Source: JADHZC01 sp964409505
GTDB lineage: Bacteria > Pseudomonadota > Alphaproteobacteria > Rickettsiales > Rickettsiaceae
Length of the DNA stretch: 18,643 bases
Reading direction: 5' to 3'
NCBI GenBank assembly: GCA_964409505.1
Contig: CAYPDK010000021.1
Span: 1-18,643, forward strand
The notes beneath the pieces were generated by a model. That model made no database searches. It saw only the letters and a list, made by a program, of their open reading frames with translations, and was not told where the DNA came from. Below are positions 1 through 7,273 of this stretch, in pieces (the stretch's first letter is position 1; every line of letters begins with the position of its first letter). The translations under genes and the position numbers were made by a program.

Positions 1-285
1 TAATTCTAGTCCATTTTGTGAATTCATCATTGACCATAGCACTGTTTCTCCTTTTTTGTTTTGACTTGTAAGTACATCTTGAGTAATTAATCGTTTCACG
101 ATTAGATACTTAAATAATTCTATTCTTTTTCCTGAATCCATCATTGACCATAGCACTGTTTCTCCTTTTTTGTTTTTAATTTGAAGTGCATCTGGAGTAA
201 TATCTCTTCTTTCAATGAGCTGCTGAAATATTGTAATTCCATCTTCTCTACGAAGAAGATTCTCTAAATTTGCTAATTCGTCCAT
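1..285 (-). CDS. Ankyrin-like repeat protein, N-terminal 95 residues (runs off left edge)
   Basis: An open frame starts with ATG at 285 and stays open to base 1, so the C-terminus lies outside the window. After a short N-terminus (MDELANLENLLRRED...) there are two nearly identical 38-residue units, each opening NKKGETVLWSMM. The pattern Gly-x-Thr-x-Leu followed by a helix and then a second amphipathic helix (RIELFKYLI) resembles a divergent ankyrin repeat, with WSMM where classical ankyrin has LHxA. Ankyrin proteins bind other proteins and are often host-directed effectors in Rickettsiales; that role here is inference. A weak ribosome site (AAAGG) lies about 7 bases before the ATG. The gene lies downstream of the thiolase on the same strand with a 136-base gap. 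The near-identity of the repeat DNA suggests recent duplication. Another alpha-helical solenoid type is possible. Confidence 0.6.
   Translation of the reverse strand, partial: MDELANLENLLRREDGITIFQQLIERRDITPDALQIKNKKGETVLWSMMDSGKRIELFKYLIVKRLITQDVLTSQNKKGETVLWSMMNSQNGLEL
20..176. repeat. Two 43-bp direct repeats, 114 bp apart
   Basis: Bases 20-62 and 134-176 match at 42 of 43 positions and are offset by exactly 114 bp (38 codons). They lie inside the ankyrin-like gene and encode the conserved half of each repeat unit. The rest of each unit has diverged more. Confidence 0.85.
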
Positions 286-359
286 AACGAAACCTTTTTG
301 AATTATATTATTACCTGATACTAAATTTTTCTTTTTCTCAAATTACAAATTACTGATAT

Positions 360-384
360 AACGGTAGTGTCAAACCCCTACGTT
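360..384 (-). terminator. Small hairpin downstream of the thiolase gene
   Basis: AACGGTAG (360-367) can pair with CTACGTT (378-384) across a 10-base loop, with one bulged base. It lies between the thiolase stop and the next minus-strand gene. There is no good U-run on the minus-strand RNA side, so a terminator role is weakly supported. Confidence 0.25.
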
Positions 385-421
385 ACAAAATTATAATTAA
401 TAAAACAAATTGATAGTGAAG

Positions 422-1603
422 TCAAACTTTTTCTAAACAAATAGCTATTCCCATACCACCTCCTATACAAAGGGTAGCTAAAGCTCTCTTAGCACTACTT
501 CGTAGCATTTGATGAGTTAAAGTAACCAATATCCTAGCCCCACTAGCTCCTATAGGATGTCCTAAAGCAATAGCCCCTCCATTAACATTAACTTTTTCTG
601 GATCCAAATCAAGTCCTTGAGTAACGCATATAGATTGAGCTGCAAAGGCTTCATTACTCTCAACCAAATCTAAATCTTTAACCGACCACCCAGCCTTTTT
701 TAAAGCAAGTCTAGAAGCCTCTATAGGACCAGTACCCATGATTTGAGGATCCACACCAATCTGAGCATGAGATACAATACGAATAAGAGGCTTTAATCTA
801 TATCTTGTTAAAGCGTATTCTGAGGCTACTAATACACAAGCAGCTCCATCATTCATACTAGATGAATTACCCGCAGTAACAGTGCCTTCTCTGTCAAATA
901 CAGGTCGTAATCTAGCCAAAGAATCCATCGAAGAATCGGCTCTTATAGTCTCATCAAAATCAAATATCTTTTCTATCTTATTTTGAATAGTACTTACAGG
1001 AACAATTTCATCTTTAAATAAACCCTTCTCTTGAGCCCGTGAAGCTTTGATATGAGATTGTAGAGCAAAAAAATCCTGTTCTTTTCTTGAAATATGAAAT
1101 TTTTTAGCAATATTCTCTGCTGTAACCCCCATAGCGACATTAGAAAAAGCATCCGTTAATCCATCTCTTTGCATAAGATCCATTAACTTTATATCTCCAA
1201 ATTTATAACTTGCCCTCATATAACAACCATGGATTGAAGAGGACATATTTTCTTGCCCTCCTGCGATGATCAGATCAGCCTCTCCAGAGCAAGTAAGAAC
1301 GCAAGCAAGAGTAACAGATTTTAGTCCAGAACCACATACCTTATTTATAGTAAAAGCAGGTACCTTCTCTGAAAGTCCTGCCTTTATAGAAGTTTGTCTT
1401 GCAACGTTTTGCCCTCTTCCAGAAGTTAAAACTTCTCCCAATATAACTTCATCAATAGTATCAGGATCAAGATTTAGATTATTCAAAATTTCTCTTATAA
1501 CACAAGCACCAAGTTCTGAAGAACCTGTATTAGAAAGACTTCCTAAAAACTTGCCTACAGGGGTTCTCTTCCCCAAAACAATATACGAAGAACCTTTTTG
1601 CAT
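422..1603 (-). CDS. phaA/atoB: Acetyl-CoA acetyltransferase (biosynthetic thiolase)
   Basis: This cytoplasmic thiolase reversibly condenses two acetyl-CoA into acetoacetyl-CoA, the first step toward polyhydroxybutyrate or ketone-body-type intermediates. The 393-residue length matches the family. Catalytic residues are visible: Cys90 in NKVCGSGLKS (acyl acceptor), NEAFA around residue 317, His349 in GHPIGASG, and Cys379 in LCIGGGMG. These sit almost exactly where the Zoogloea enzyme has Cys89, His348 and Cys378. The start ATG at 1603 gives the usual short N-terminus before the GKRTPVGKF motif; a weak GAG lies about 6 bases upstream. A promoter-like pair lies at 1647-1675. No phaB or phaC is in the window, so the in vivo pathway cannot be assigned. 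A degradative FadA-type role is less likely given the length and motif spacing. Confidence 0.95.
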   Translation of the reverse strand: MQKGSSYIVLGKRTPVGKFLGSLSNTGSSELGACVIREILNNLNLDPDTIDEVILGEVLTSGRGQNVARQTSIKAGLSEKVPAFTINKVCGSGLKSVTLACVLTCSGEADLIIAGGQENMSSSIHGCYMRASYKFGDIKLMDLMQRDGLTDAFSNVAMGVTAENIAKKFHISRKEQDFFALQSHIKASRAQEKGLFKDEIVPVSTIQNKIEKIFDFDETIRADSSMDSLARLRPVFDREGTVTAGNSSSMNDGAACVLVASEYALTRYRLKPLIRIVSHAQIGVDPQIMGTGPIEASRLALKKAGWSVKDLDLVESNEAFAAQSICVTQGLDLDPEKVNVNGGAIALGHPIGASGARILVTLTHQMLRSSAKRALATLCIGGGMGIAICLEKV

Positions 1604-1646
1604 AAAATCTCAACAAAATAAAGTAGCACATGTATAATCGAGAGTA

Positions 1647-1675
1647 ATTATAAGCCTATAAAAATTCTGTAACAA
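1647..1675 (-). promoter_or_regulatory. Likely sigma70-type promoter of the thiolase gene
   Basis: On the minus strand TTGTTA (1675-1670) and TATAAT (1652-1647) are separated by 17 bases. This would start transcription near 1640, about 37 bases before the thiolase ATG. Confidence 0.45.
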
Positions 1676-1866
1676 AAATCTTATTAATATAGACCAAATT
1701 TTTTTCTTTCCTGTATCTAATAAGACCAAAATAGACTACTATACTGTTGAAAATTTTACTCACTACACTTAAACATATTACTAAATAACAAAAATTATTT
1801 ATCATTTAAATACATAACGGTTTAAACTTTGCAAGTGAAAATAATAAAAATCTAAAAACTGTTAAT

Positions 1867-2508
1867 ATGAGATTTGTATTTTTATCACTATTGATATTGG
1901 TACCTAAAATTTGCGTTTCCTCTGATGCAGTAGATCAAGACCTTATAATGTCATTACTTAATACTGCTTATGTAGAGAATATTAGTATCAATAATTATGA
2001 GCCAGATAAATTCTCTACAATTAATAATTTACTAAGATCTCCTGGAGGTATTGTATTCATTCCAAAAGCTAAAAAAATTCTCTTATATGGCAGAATCTTA
2101 GACCCCTTGCATAACCCAATAAAGGATTCAAATATATATATCTGGCAAGTAGATGAGAGAGGATTATATCAATACAGTCCTTTAAAAACAAACATAGACC
2201 ATAAACTTATCTCTAAAACCCCGCTCTCAAGCAGCTTTCAGGGTAATGGTATGTCAAAAACAGATAACCTAGGAAATTTTTACTTTATTACCATACTCCC
2301 TAAAGAGAGCCATAATCTCTCCCCCCATATAAACATAAGAATTGAACATAAAGATTGGGAACAAATTCAATCAAAAATATTTTTGACTCAACAAAATAAA
2401 AATTTAGAAAAAGCATTCGTAGTACATAAAATATCTCCTAAAATACTAGAATATGCAACAAAAAATAAAGTCCCAATTTATTACGTAGAAATTATCCTCC
2501 AACAGTAA
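1867..2508 (+). CDS. Secreted intradiol ring-cleavage dioxygenase-like protein with an incomplete iron site
   Basis: The 213-residue product starts with a likely signal peptide (hydrophobic residues 3-13, possible cleavage near VSS-DA), so it is probably periplasmic or secreted. The body follows the intradiol dioxygenase fold: YGRILDPLHNPIKDSNIYIWQVDERGLY (residues 74-101, key Gly75, Trp93, Tyr101), then TDNLGNFYFITILP (132-145). This family normally cleaves catechol or protocatechuate using Fe(III) held by two Tyr and two His. Here the first Tyr (101) and one His (154) are present. The second His of the HIH motif is Asn156, the second Tyr is not found (ESHN at 147-150), and the Arg before HIH is missing. 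It may therefore be inactive or bind metal differently. Similar small secreted dioxygenase-like proteins are known in Rickettsiales. No Shine-Dalgarno site is evident. It stands alone, divergent from the thiolase. Confidence 0.75.
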   Translation: MRFVFLSLLILVPKICVSSDAVDQDLIMSLLNTAYVENISINNYEPDKFSTINNLLRSPGGIVFIPKAKKILLYGRILDPLHNPIKDSNIYIWQVDERGLYQYSPLKTNIDHKLISKTPLSSSFQGNGMSKTDNLGNFYFITILPKESHNLSPHINIRIEHKDWEQIQSKIFLTQQNKNLEKAFVVHKISPKILEYATKNKVPIYYVEIILQQ

Positions 2509-2607
2509 AAACACATAATTCAAAAAATTGATATAGTGCTAGGCAAAGTACATCTTATAAGAATGTAAGAAAAATTTTACAAATTTTTTACTCAATTCTT
2601 CGTTACA

Positions 2608-3408
2608 TTACTTAATCTTAACTAGAACAAAATCTAAGCTTTTTTCTCCGCCAAAAGGTATAAGATTTACTAAAACTCTTCTATCCGCAGTAATTGAGCT
2701 AACATAGCCTAACAAATCTCCCCTTATATTATTTTCTTCCAACGAAAAAACAGCTTCTCCTAAAAAAATATGATCACTATTTATCACATAAAACAGACGC
2801 ATATCATTTTTATCTCGCCCAAGAATAGCTGAGATTCTACTTTTTTCTGTAACTACAGAAATTTTAGATTTAACATCACTGATTAGAGTTATAACAGAGT
2901 AATTATCAGAAACTTGCGTAACTTTACCAATAATACCCTCCGAGGATTTAACAAAATTACCTACCTCAACCTTACTTTCAGTACCTAAATTAATGACCAA
3001 GAAATCACTATATAAATTACGAGCACCTCCAATGACTTTAGCTATTAATAATTCACTAGTTTGCTTTTCATTTTCAATAACTTCTAACAGTGTTATGAGT
3101 TGGTTATATTTATCTCTAATACTAACATATTCTTTGTTTTGAACTGTTAAGTCTAAAATTTGTAATTTCAGCTCAATATTTTCATCATATAAGTTTTGGT
3201 ACCTAAAATATCTATGATAAAAAGTAATAAGATTTTCTAAGCTCTGTTCATATAAAAAATTACTAACATGCATAACTCTACCAGTCACTTCAGTAAAAAA
3301 CTTACGAATAAAAACCTTCTGAGCAAAGAAAAAAACTAGATAAAAAAATAATATAGCAAGAATCAAAGCTAAATTTTTTTTACAAAATAAATAAATCTTT
3401 TTACCCAT
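2608..3408 (-). CDS. mreC: Rod shape-determining protein MreC
   Basis: MreC is a bitopic inner-membrane protein that links cytoplasmic MreB to periplasmic wall synthases. The 266-residue protein has a short basic N-terminus, one membrane segment (about residues 12-30), a coiled-coil region (about 65-112) and the periplasmic beta-rich domain, with the family pattern VGNFVKSSEGIIGKVTQVS followed by VITLISDVKSKISV and GDLLGYVSS. It lies 79 bases behind mreB on the same strand, the conserved mreB-mreC order, so the two are probably cotranscribed. The partner genes mreD, mrdA and rodA are not next to it. Downstream the neighbour is convergent (the dioxygenase-like gene). No clear ribosome site precedes the ATG. 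Confidence 0.92.
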   Translation of the reverse strand: MGKKIYLFCKKNLALILAILFFYLVFFFAQKVFIRKFFTEVTGRVMHVSNFLYEQSLENLITFYHRYFRYQNLYDENIELKLQILDLTVQNKEYVSIRDKYNQLITLLEVIENEKQTSELLIAKVIGGARNLYSDFLVINLGTESKVEVGNFVKSSEGIIGKVTQVSDNYSVITLISDVKSKISVVTEKSRISAILGRDKNDMRLFYVINSDHIFLGEAVFSLEENNIRGDLLGYVSSITADRRVLVNLIPFGGEKSLDFVLVKIK

Positions 3409-3487
3409 AAACTAAGAAAAGAATTTATATAACTCTAAATACTAAGACAGTAAACAATAATTTTAGAAACGGTTTTTTACTTAAAAA

Positions 3488-4555
3488 TTACCTCTGTTTA
3501 AACAAAACATGTGATAGAGTAGAAAAATTATCTAAAACTTTTCCCATACCAAGAGCAACACATTCTAAAGGATTTTCAGAAACAAAAACAGGCAATTTCA
3601 CAGATTGACTAATTACATAATTGAGATTAGTAAGTAATGCACCACCTCCAGTCATAAAAATACCTCTTGCAACAACATCAGATGCAAGCTCCGGAGGCAC
3701 AGATTCAAGAGCTACTTTAATAGCTTCAACAATCTGAGAAATGGAATCTGTTAAACTTTCTGCAATTTGTAACTCACTCAATTCAATTTCTTTTGGAATA
3801 CCAATCATCATATCCCTACCTTTGATAAACATTTTTTTTACAGATTTAGTATTTAACACATGTGCAGATCCTATTTCTTTTTTTATTGATTCTGCTGTTT
3901 GTTCTCCTATAAATAAGTTAAAATTTCGTCTTATATAAGAGATAATAGCACTATCCATTTTATCTCCCCCAACCCTGACAGAACTGGAATAGACAACACC
4001 TCCAAGAGACAATATAGCAACCTCTGTAGTTCCTCCTCCAAGATCAACTATCATAGATCCGGTGGGCTCCATAACGGGAAGGCCTGCCCCAATAGCCGCA
4101 GCCATAGGCTCTTCTATCAGAAAAACATCATTTGTTCCAGAATTTTCTGCTGCTTCTTGTATTGCTCTACGCTCTACAGGAGTCGAGCAAGAAGGCACAC
4201 ATACAAGGACTCTTGAATTTCTTAAAAAGAACCTTTTTTTATGTGATTTTTCAATAAAATACTTAAGCATTTTTTCTGCCGCATTAAAATCTGCTATTAC
4301 TCCGTCTTGTAAGGGCCTAGTTACAAGAATTCCAGGAGGGTTACGACCAACCATCATCTTAGCTTCAAATCCAAAAGCATAAGGTTTAAAAACACCTTTT
4401 TCGTTAACCATAGCAATAACAGAGGGTTCATTTAGAACCACTCCCTTATTTTTGATATAGACCAATACATTTGCAGTTCCAAGATCTATAGCAATATCTG
4501 TTGATAGGCTTTCTATGAAACTGGAAAAAACATCTTTTAAAAAACTAAATTTCAT
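3488..4555 (-). CDS. mreB: Rod shape-determining protein MreB (bacterial actin)
   Basis: MreB polymerises on the inner membrane face with ATP and steers lateral wall synthesis. The 355-residue protein has the actin-fold motifs in order: phosphate-1 DLGTANVLVY (residues 24-33), RPLQDGVIADF (80-90), the connecting IEEPMAAAIGAGLPV (147-161), phosphate-2 DLGGGTTEVAI (171-181), and the adenosine motif GIFMTGGGALL near residue 300. The N-terminus carries about 18 extra residues (KFSFLKDVFSSFIESLS), which form an amphipathic stretch of the membrane-anchoring kind. The usual GRTPG motif reads GRNPPG. The start at 4555 has no Shine-Dalgarno site but fits the family alignment. A promoter-like pair lies about 90-115 bases upstream. 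Confidence 0.97.
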   Translation of the reverse strand: MKFSFLKDVFSSFIESLSTDIAIDLGTANVLVYIKNKGVVLNEPSVIAMVNEKGVFKPYAFGFEAKMMVGRNPPGILVTRPLQDGVIADFNAAEKMLKYFIEKSHKKRFFLRNSRVLVCVPSCSTPVERRAIQEAAENSGTNDVFLIEEPMAAAIGAGLPVMEPTGSMIVDLGGGTTEVAILSLGGVVYSSSVRVGGDKMDSAIISYIRRNFNLFIGEQTAESIKKEIGSAHVLNTKSVKKMFIKGRDMMIGIPKEIELSELQIAESLTDSISQIVEAIKVALESVPPELASDVVARGIFMTGGGALLTNLNYVISQSVKLPVFVSENPLECVALGMGKVLDNFSTLSHVLFKQR

Positions 4556-4641
4556 TTTAATAACACAAAACTAAATATTTATAAACCAAAATAACAAAGA
4601 GTAAATCATAATCTACTTAATAAGAATAATAAGACATTTAA

Positions 4642-4670
4642 AACATAATTCAATAAGCCAAACACCTCAA
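4642..4670 (-). promoter_or_regulatory. Possible promoter of the mreBC operon
   Basis: On the minus strand TTGAGG (4670-4665) and TATGTT (4647-4642) are spaced by 17 bases, giving an untranslated leader of roughly 80 bases before mreB. In such AT-rich DNA chance matches are frequent. Confidence 0.3.
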
Positions 4671-5185
4671 AACTGTAATATCCTTACATATATCTTATAA
4701 TTTTATTCTAAAGTGAGTATTTTTTAAAGTTAAAGATAATTTTTTTATATATAGAATAGATTTTTGATTAAACTTAACAAATAGACAAGAATTTTGCTTC
4801 TTTTTTGGTAAAGCTAGAATTTTATACCAATTAACTTTTTCAAATTTTAATTATATTAAAATATTCAAAAAAAACTAAGAATTTAGTTTTTTAGAGCACA
4901 ATTCTAACTCTTTTGGTATCTTGTTTAACGCATAATATTCATTATAAGATACCTAAATCTTTATGAGAATATGTTAATATCCTTTTTATTTTCTTCTAAA
5001 AATAATGATGATACAATTAACCCAATGCTTGGTATCATAATCAAATGAAACAGAAATTTTGGAAGAAATATCAATTAACACAAAATCTCCTCATCTTTTA
5101 AAATCTTAGTATCAACCACTTACATACTAAAAAAGATGGTCTCTTTACAAATTTAATTATAGTACTATAAATAGCTCTTGGATGT
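4671..5185. other. Long AT-rich gap between rmuC and mreB with several inverted repeats
   Basis: I see no convincing gene in this stretch. It contains AAAAAACTAA / TTAGTTTTTT (stem 4869-4892, 4-base loop); TTGGTA (4805-4810) with TACCAA (4825-4830); GGTATCTT (4915-4922) with AAGATACC (4946-4953); ATGATAC (5008-5014) with GTATCAT (5032-5038); and the perfect 14-bp palindrome TTATAGTACTATAA (5157-5170) just behind the rmuC stop. The octamer TTGGTATC occurs twice (4913 and 5030). It may hold an unrecognised structured RNA, regulatory sites for mreB, or a decayed gene. Confidence 0.5.
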
Positions 5186-6442
5186 TTATACTAACGTCTC
5201 TTTTGTATTCTTACTAATGGAATATTGTCCAATAGAAACACATTCTTTACTATTATCATTTGTAAGTCCTAATCTTGCAACATTTTTTACCTTAGATAAA
5301 AAATTATGATTAAAAGAATTAACAAATTTGTCATAATTATTACTAGCACTAGTTACACTAGTCCCTAATTTTTCAGCATGAGCTGATAATACACTTACAG
5401 AAGAAATTAATTTTTTGATCTCAAAAATAATTTTCTCATAATTCTTAACCATTAATTCTTCAGAAATTTGAAATTTAGCAAGTGATAACATATTCATAAG
5501 TCCTGTAGGACCTACCGGAAAAATATTCATTTTCCAAGATCTATTCAAAAAATCTGAATCTATAGAATTAATCCTATCTATCCCTTGTTCCGTAGGGAGG
5601 AACATAAGAGTAATAATATTCCTTGCATTAAAATCATATTTTTGTCTGATCTGACTCATAGTATGTTCTGTATATTCTTTACTTACAAGTGATCTAAGAT
5701 GCAAATTCATAGTCTTAATTAAAGATTTTGATTCTGCATCTTCAAGAAAAAATTTAGAGGCTTTAGCATCTATAATCATAATATTATTAGAAGGTAAAAA
5801 TACTAAAGCATCTGGCCTTAGTTTTAAGTTATTTTCTCCCATTAATGTATATTGAATAGCAAAATCCAAATTTTTTCTTAGTCCAGAAGTCTTTAAAATA
5901 TTTTCTAACGTAATTTCAGCCAATTTTCCGCACGAAGAAGGAGATAATAAAGAATTTTTGATCAATTCAACAGAATCATTAGAAGAGGCAATATTAGAAT
6001 TTAAAGTACTCACCATATTGGTAATTTTAATAAACTCTTGAGAAAATTGATCGCTAATTTTTTTAATCTTACTTTCTGCAAGCTCTCTTGATTCTAGAGT
6101 CTCTTTTTTATGTATATCTATCAACTGCTTAGAGAGTTTTTCTCCCAAATCAAAAAGAACTTCCCTTGCAGAATCAAAACTTTTTTTCTTAATATATTCA
6201 AATTCAGATAATAATTTTGCTTGCTCTAAATTTTTTACGTTAAGAGACTCAATTTTTTGTACTTGTTCTAAATGTTTTAGAGAAAAATTTTTATTTTCTT
6301 CTTTTATTGTAGATAATTCTCTTTCTGCAAAGGTTAAGGCTATATTTTTATGGCTTAGCTTATGGAATAAATAAAGTACTAATACAAAAAGAATAAAAGA
6401 AATTATTGAAAGAATTTGAAATAACATCTCAAAATTATTCAC
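5186..6442 (-). CDS. rmuC: RmuC family protein (DNA recombination-limiting nuclease-like)
   Basis: RmuC proteins are membrane-anchored and resemble PD-(D/E)xK nucleases; loss of the family in E. coli raises inversion at short inverted repeats, and the exact reaction is unsettled. The 418-residue protein has an N-terminal membrane segment (about residues 8-27, ILSIISFILFVLVLYLF), a long coiled coil (about 35-170), then the conserved core: GKLAEITLENILKTSGL (about 172-188), LRPDALVFLP (about 207-216) and IMIIDAKAS (about 221-229). RPD and DAK are the nuclease-like acidic and lysine residues. It is followed by a helical C-terminus. It is a common singleton in Rickettsiales. It lies downstream of zapA with a 234-base gap that may hold an RNA gene. 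Confidence 0.9.
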   Translation of the reverse strand: MNNFEMLFQILSIISFILFVLVLYLFHKLSHKNIALTFAERELSTIKEENKNFSLKHLEQVQKIESLNVKNLEQAKLLSEFEYIKKKSFDSAREVLFDLGEKLSKQLIDIHKKETLESRELAESKIKKISDQFSQEFIKITNMVSTLNSNIASSNDSVELIKNSLLSPSSCGKLAEITLENILKTSGLRKNLDFAIQYTLMGENNLKLRPDALVFLPSNNIMIIDAKASKFFLEDAESKSLIKTMNLHLRSLVSKEYTEHTMSQIRQKYDFNARNIITLMFLPTEQGIDRINSIDSDFLNRSWKMNIFPVGPTGLMNMLSLAKFQISEELMVKNYEKIIFEIKKLISSVSVLSAHAEKLGTSVTSASNNYDKFVNSFNHNFLSKVKNVARLGLTNDNSKECVSIGQYSISKNTKETLV

Positions 6443-6536
6443 TTACTAATTTAAAATAGCAAAACAAAGAAAGATACCCCCAAAGAAAAATAGACCACTA
6501 AAACCGTATAACTCTTACAAAACTAAAAAGAAATTT

Positions 6537-6660
6537 TTGTTTAGGTGGGCTCAGTATTACTTAAAAAAAAGCAGTGACCAATCCCTGGATTATAGTTATA
6601 GTCTTAGTTTATAAAGCGTTAACACAAATCAAGCAGCCTAACAAGGTGTATGCTCTCCCC
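6537..6660 (-). ncRNA. ssrS: Possible 6S RNA (ssrS) downstream of zapA
   Basis: In many proteobacteria the 6S RNA gene follows zapA, and here 234 non-coding bases do so. This gap is richer in G and C patches than other gaps in the window. On the minus strand an outer stem TTGTTAGG (6644-6637) pairs with CCTAAACAA (6545-6537) with one bulge. After an asymmetric bubble an inner stem CTTGATT (6633-6627) pairs with AATCCAG (6591-6585) with one mismatch. That gives a long hairpin with a central bubble, as 6S needs to mimic an open promoter. I cannot match a primary-sequence consensus from memory. A run of eight U (6570-6563) could instead be the end of a zapA transcript. Confidence 0.3.
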
Positions 6661-6676
6661 AAAATTCAATATCTGG

Positions 6677-7009
6677 TTAACTATCTGAGCAAGCACCGTT
6701 TTCTATTTCTCTTCCTAATGTACTAGATAATTTAGTTAAATTCAACTGAAAACTTTCAGCCTCCACCTCAAGAGTAGCATTTTTATCATATAATGCTCTA
6801 CATTTTTTTTCAAGCTGTTGTATTTTATCACTCATGCGCAGAGCCTCTACAACAAGTAACGATTCCAAAGATACAAAACAATTATTTCCTTTCAACTCAT
6901 ATATCCTCTTCTCCAATTCAGAAGCTAACATCAACAATTTTTCGCTATCTGATCCCCCACATGAGACATCAAATTTTCTTTTCAGTAAACTTACTGTAAC
7001 TACGGACAT
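6677..7009 (-). CDS. zapA: Cell division protein ZapA
   Basis: ZapA binds and cross-links FtsZ filaments at the cytokinetic ring. At 110 residues the length is typical. The N-terminal globular part (VTVSLLKRKFDVSCGGSDSEKLLMLASELEKRIYEL) follows the ZapA pattern of a beta-hairpin, Cys-Gly-x-x-x-Glu and helix. The middle (LESLLVVEALRMSDKIQQLE) is the conserved A-L-x-x-x-D region, and a coiled coil continues to about residue 98. The start at 7009 has one of the few good ribosome sites in the window, AAGGGA directly before the ATG, located inside the overlapping upstream gene. Translation is likely coupled to that gene. Confidence 0.88.
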   Translation of the reverse strand: MSVVTVSLLKRKFDVSCGGSDSEKLLMLASELEKRIYELKGNNCFVSLESLLVVEALRMSDKIQQLEKKCRALYDKNATLEVEAESFQLNLTKLSSTLGREIENGACSDS

Positions 7010-7211
7010 ATTCCCTTATTTCTTCTAACTCTTTTAAATATTCATTTATTTTTAATGCAATTACCTCCTTTTCTCTTCTGAGATTTTGATTCATAGCTTT
7101 TAGTTTTTCAATTTCACCCCTTTGTTTCTGTAAAATAGAACAAACCTTGGAAATTTGCTGTCCCATTTCATACATAAGGTCCTGAGAAGATTTTATCATG
7201 ATAAAGCTCAT
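6969..7211 (-). CDS. Small coiled-coil protein overlapping zapA, possible ZapA partner (ZauP-like)
   Basis: This 80-residue protein is predicted almost wholly helical, with heptad-like spacing from about residue 14 to 72 (KVCSILQKQRGEIEKLKAMNQ and onwards), and has no membrane segment. Its last 41 bases overlap the start of zapA in another frame, which points to one operon and translational coupling. In Caulobacter a small coiled-coil protein, ZauP, encoded beside zapA works with ZapA to focus the Z-ring; the position and type of this protein fit that role, but I cannot show sequence homology. A second ATG four codons in (7199) could be the true start; neither has a clear ribosome site. Alternatively it is a member of another small coiled-coil family found upstream of zapA. 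Confidence 0.7.
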   Translation of the reverse strand: MSFIMIKSSQDLMYEMGQQISKVCSILQKQRGEIEKLKAMNQNLRREKEVIALKINEYLKELEEIREYVRSYSKFTEKKI

Positions 7212-7273
7212 ACAGAGAAATACGCATGGAGTTATTCTAACACAAAAGCAAAAAAATAAAACCTAAGACCTAA

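Noticed and set aside
1266..1637. A 123-codon plus-strand frame opposite the thiolase
   Set aside because: It is antisense to the well-conserved thiolase N-terminal half and its product resembles nothing known.
4062..4382. A 106-codon plus-strand frame opposite mreB
   Set aside because: mreB is intact and highly conserved on the other strand; this frame is its shadow.
6537..6660. Signal recognition particle (4.5S) RNA in the gap behind zapA
   Set aside because: The conserved GGAA/AGCA apical loop of SRP RNA is not present on either strand.
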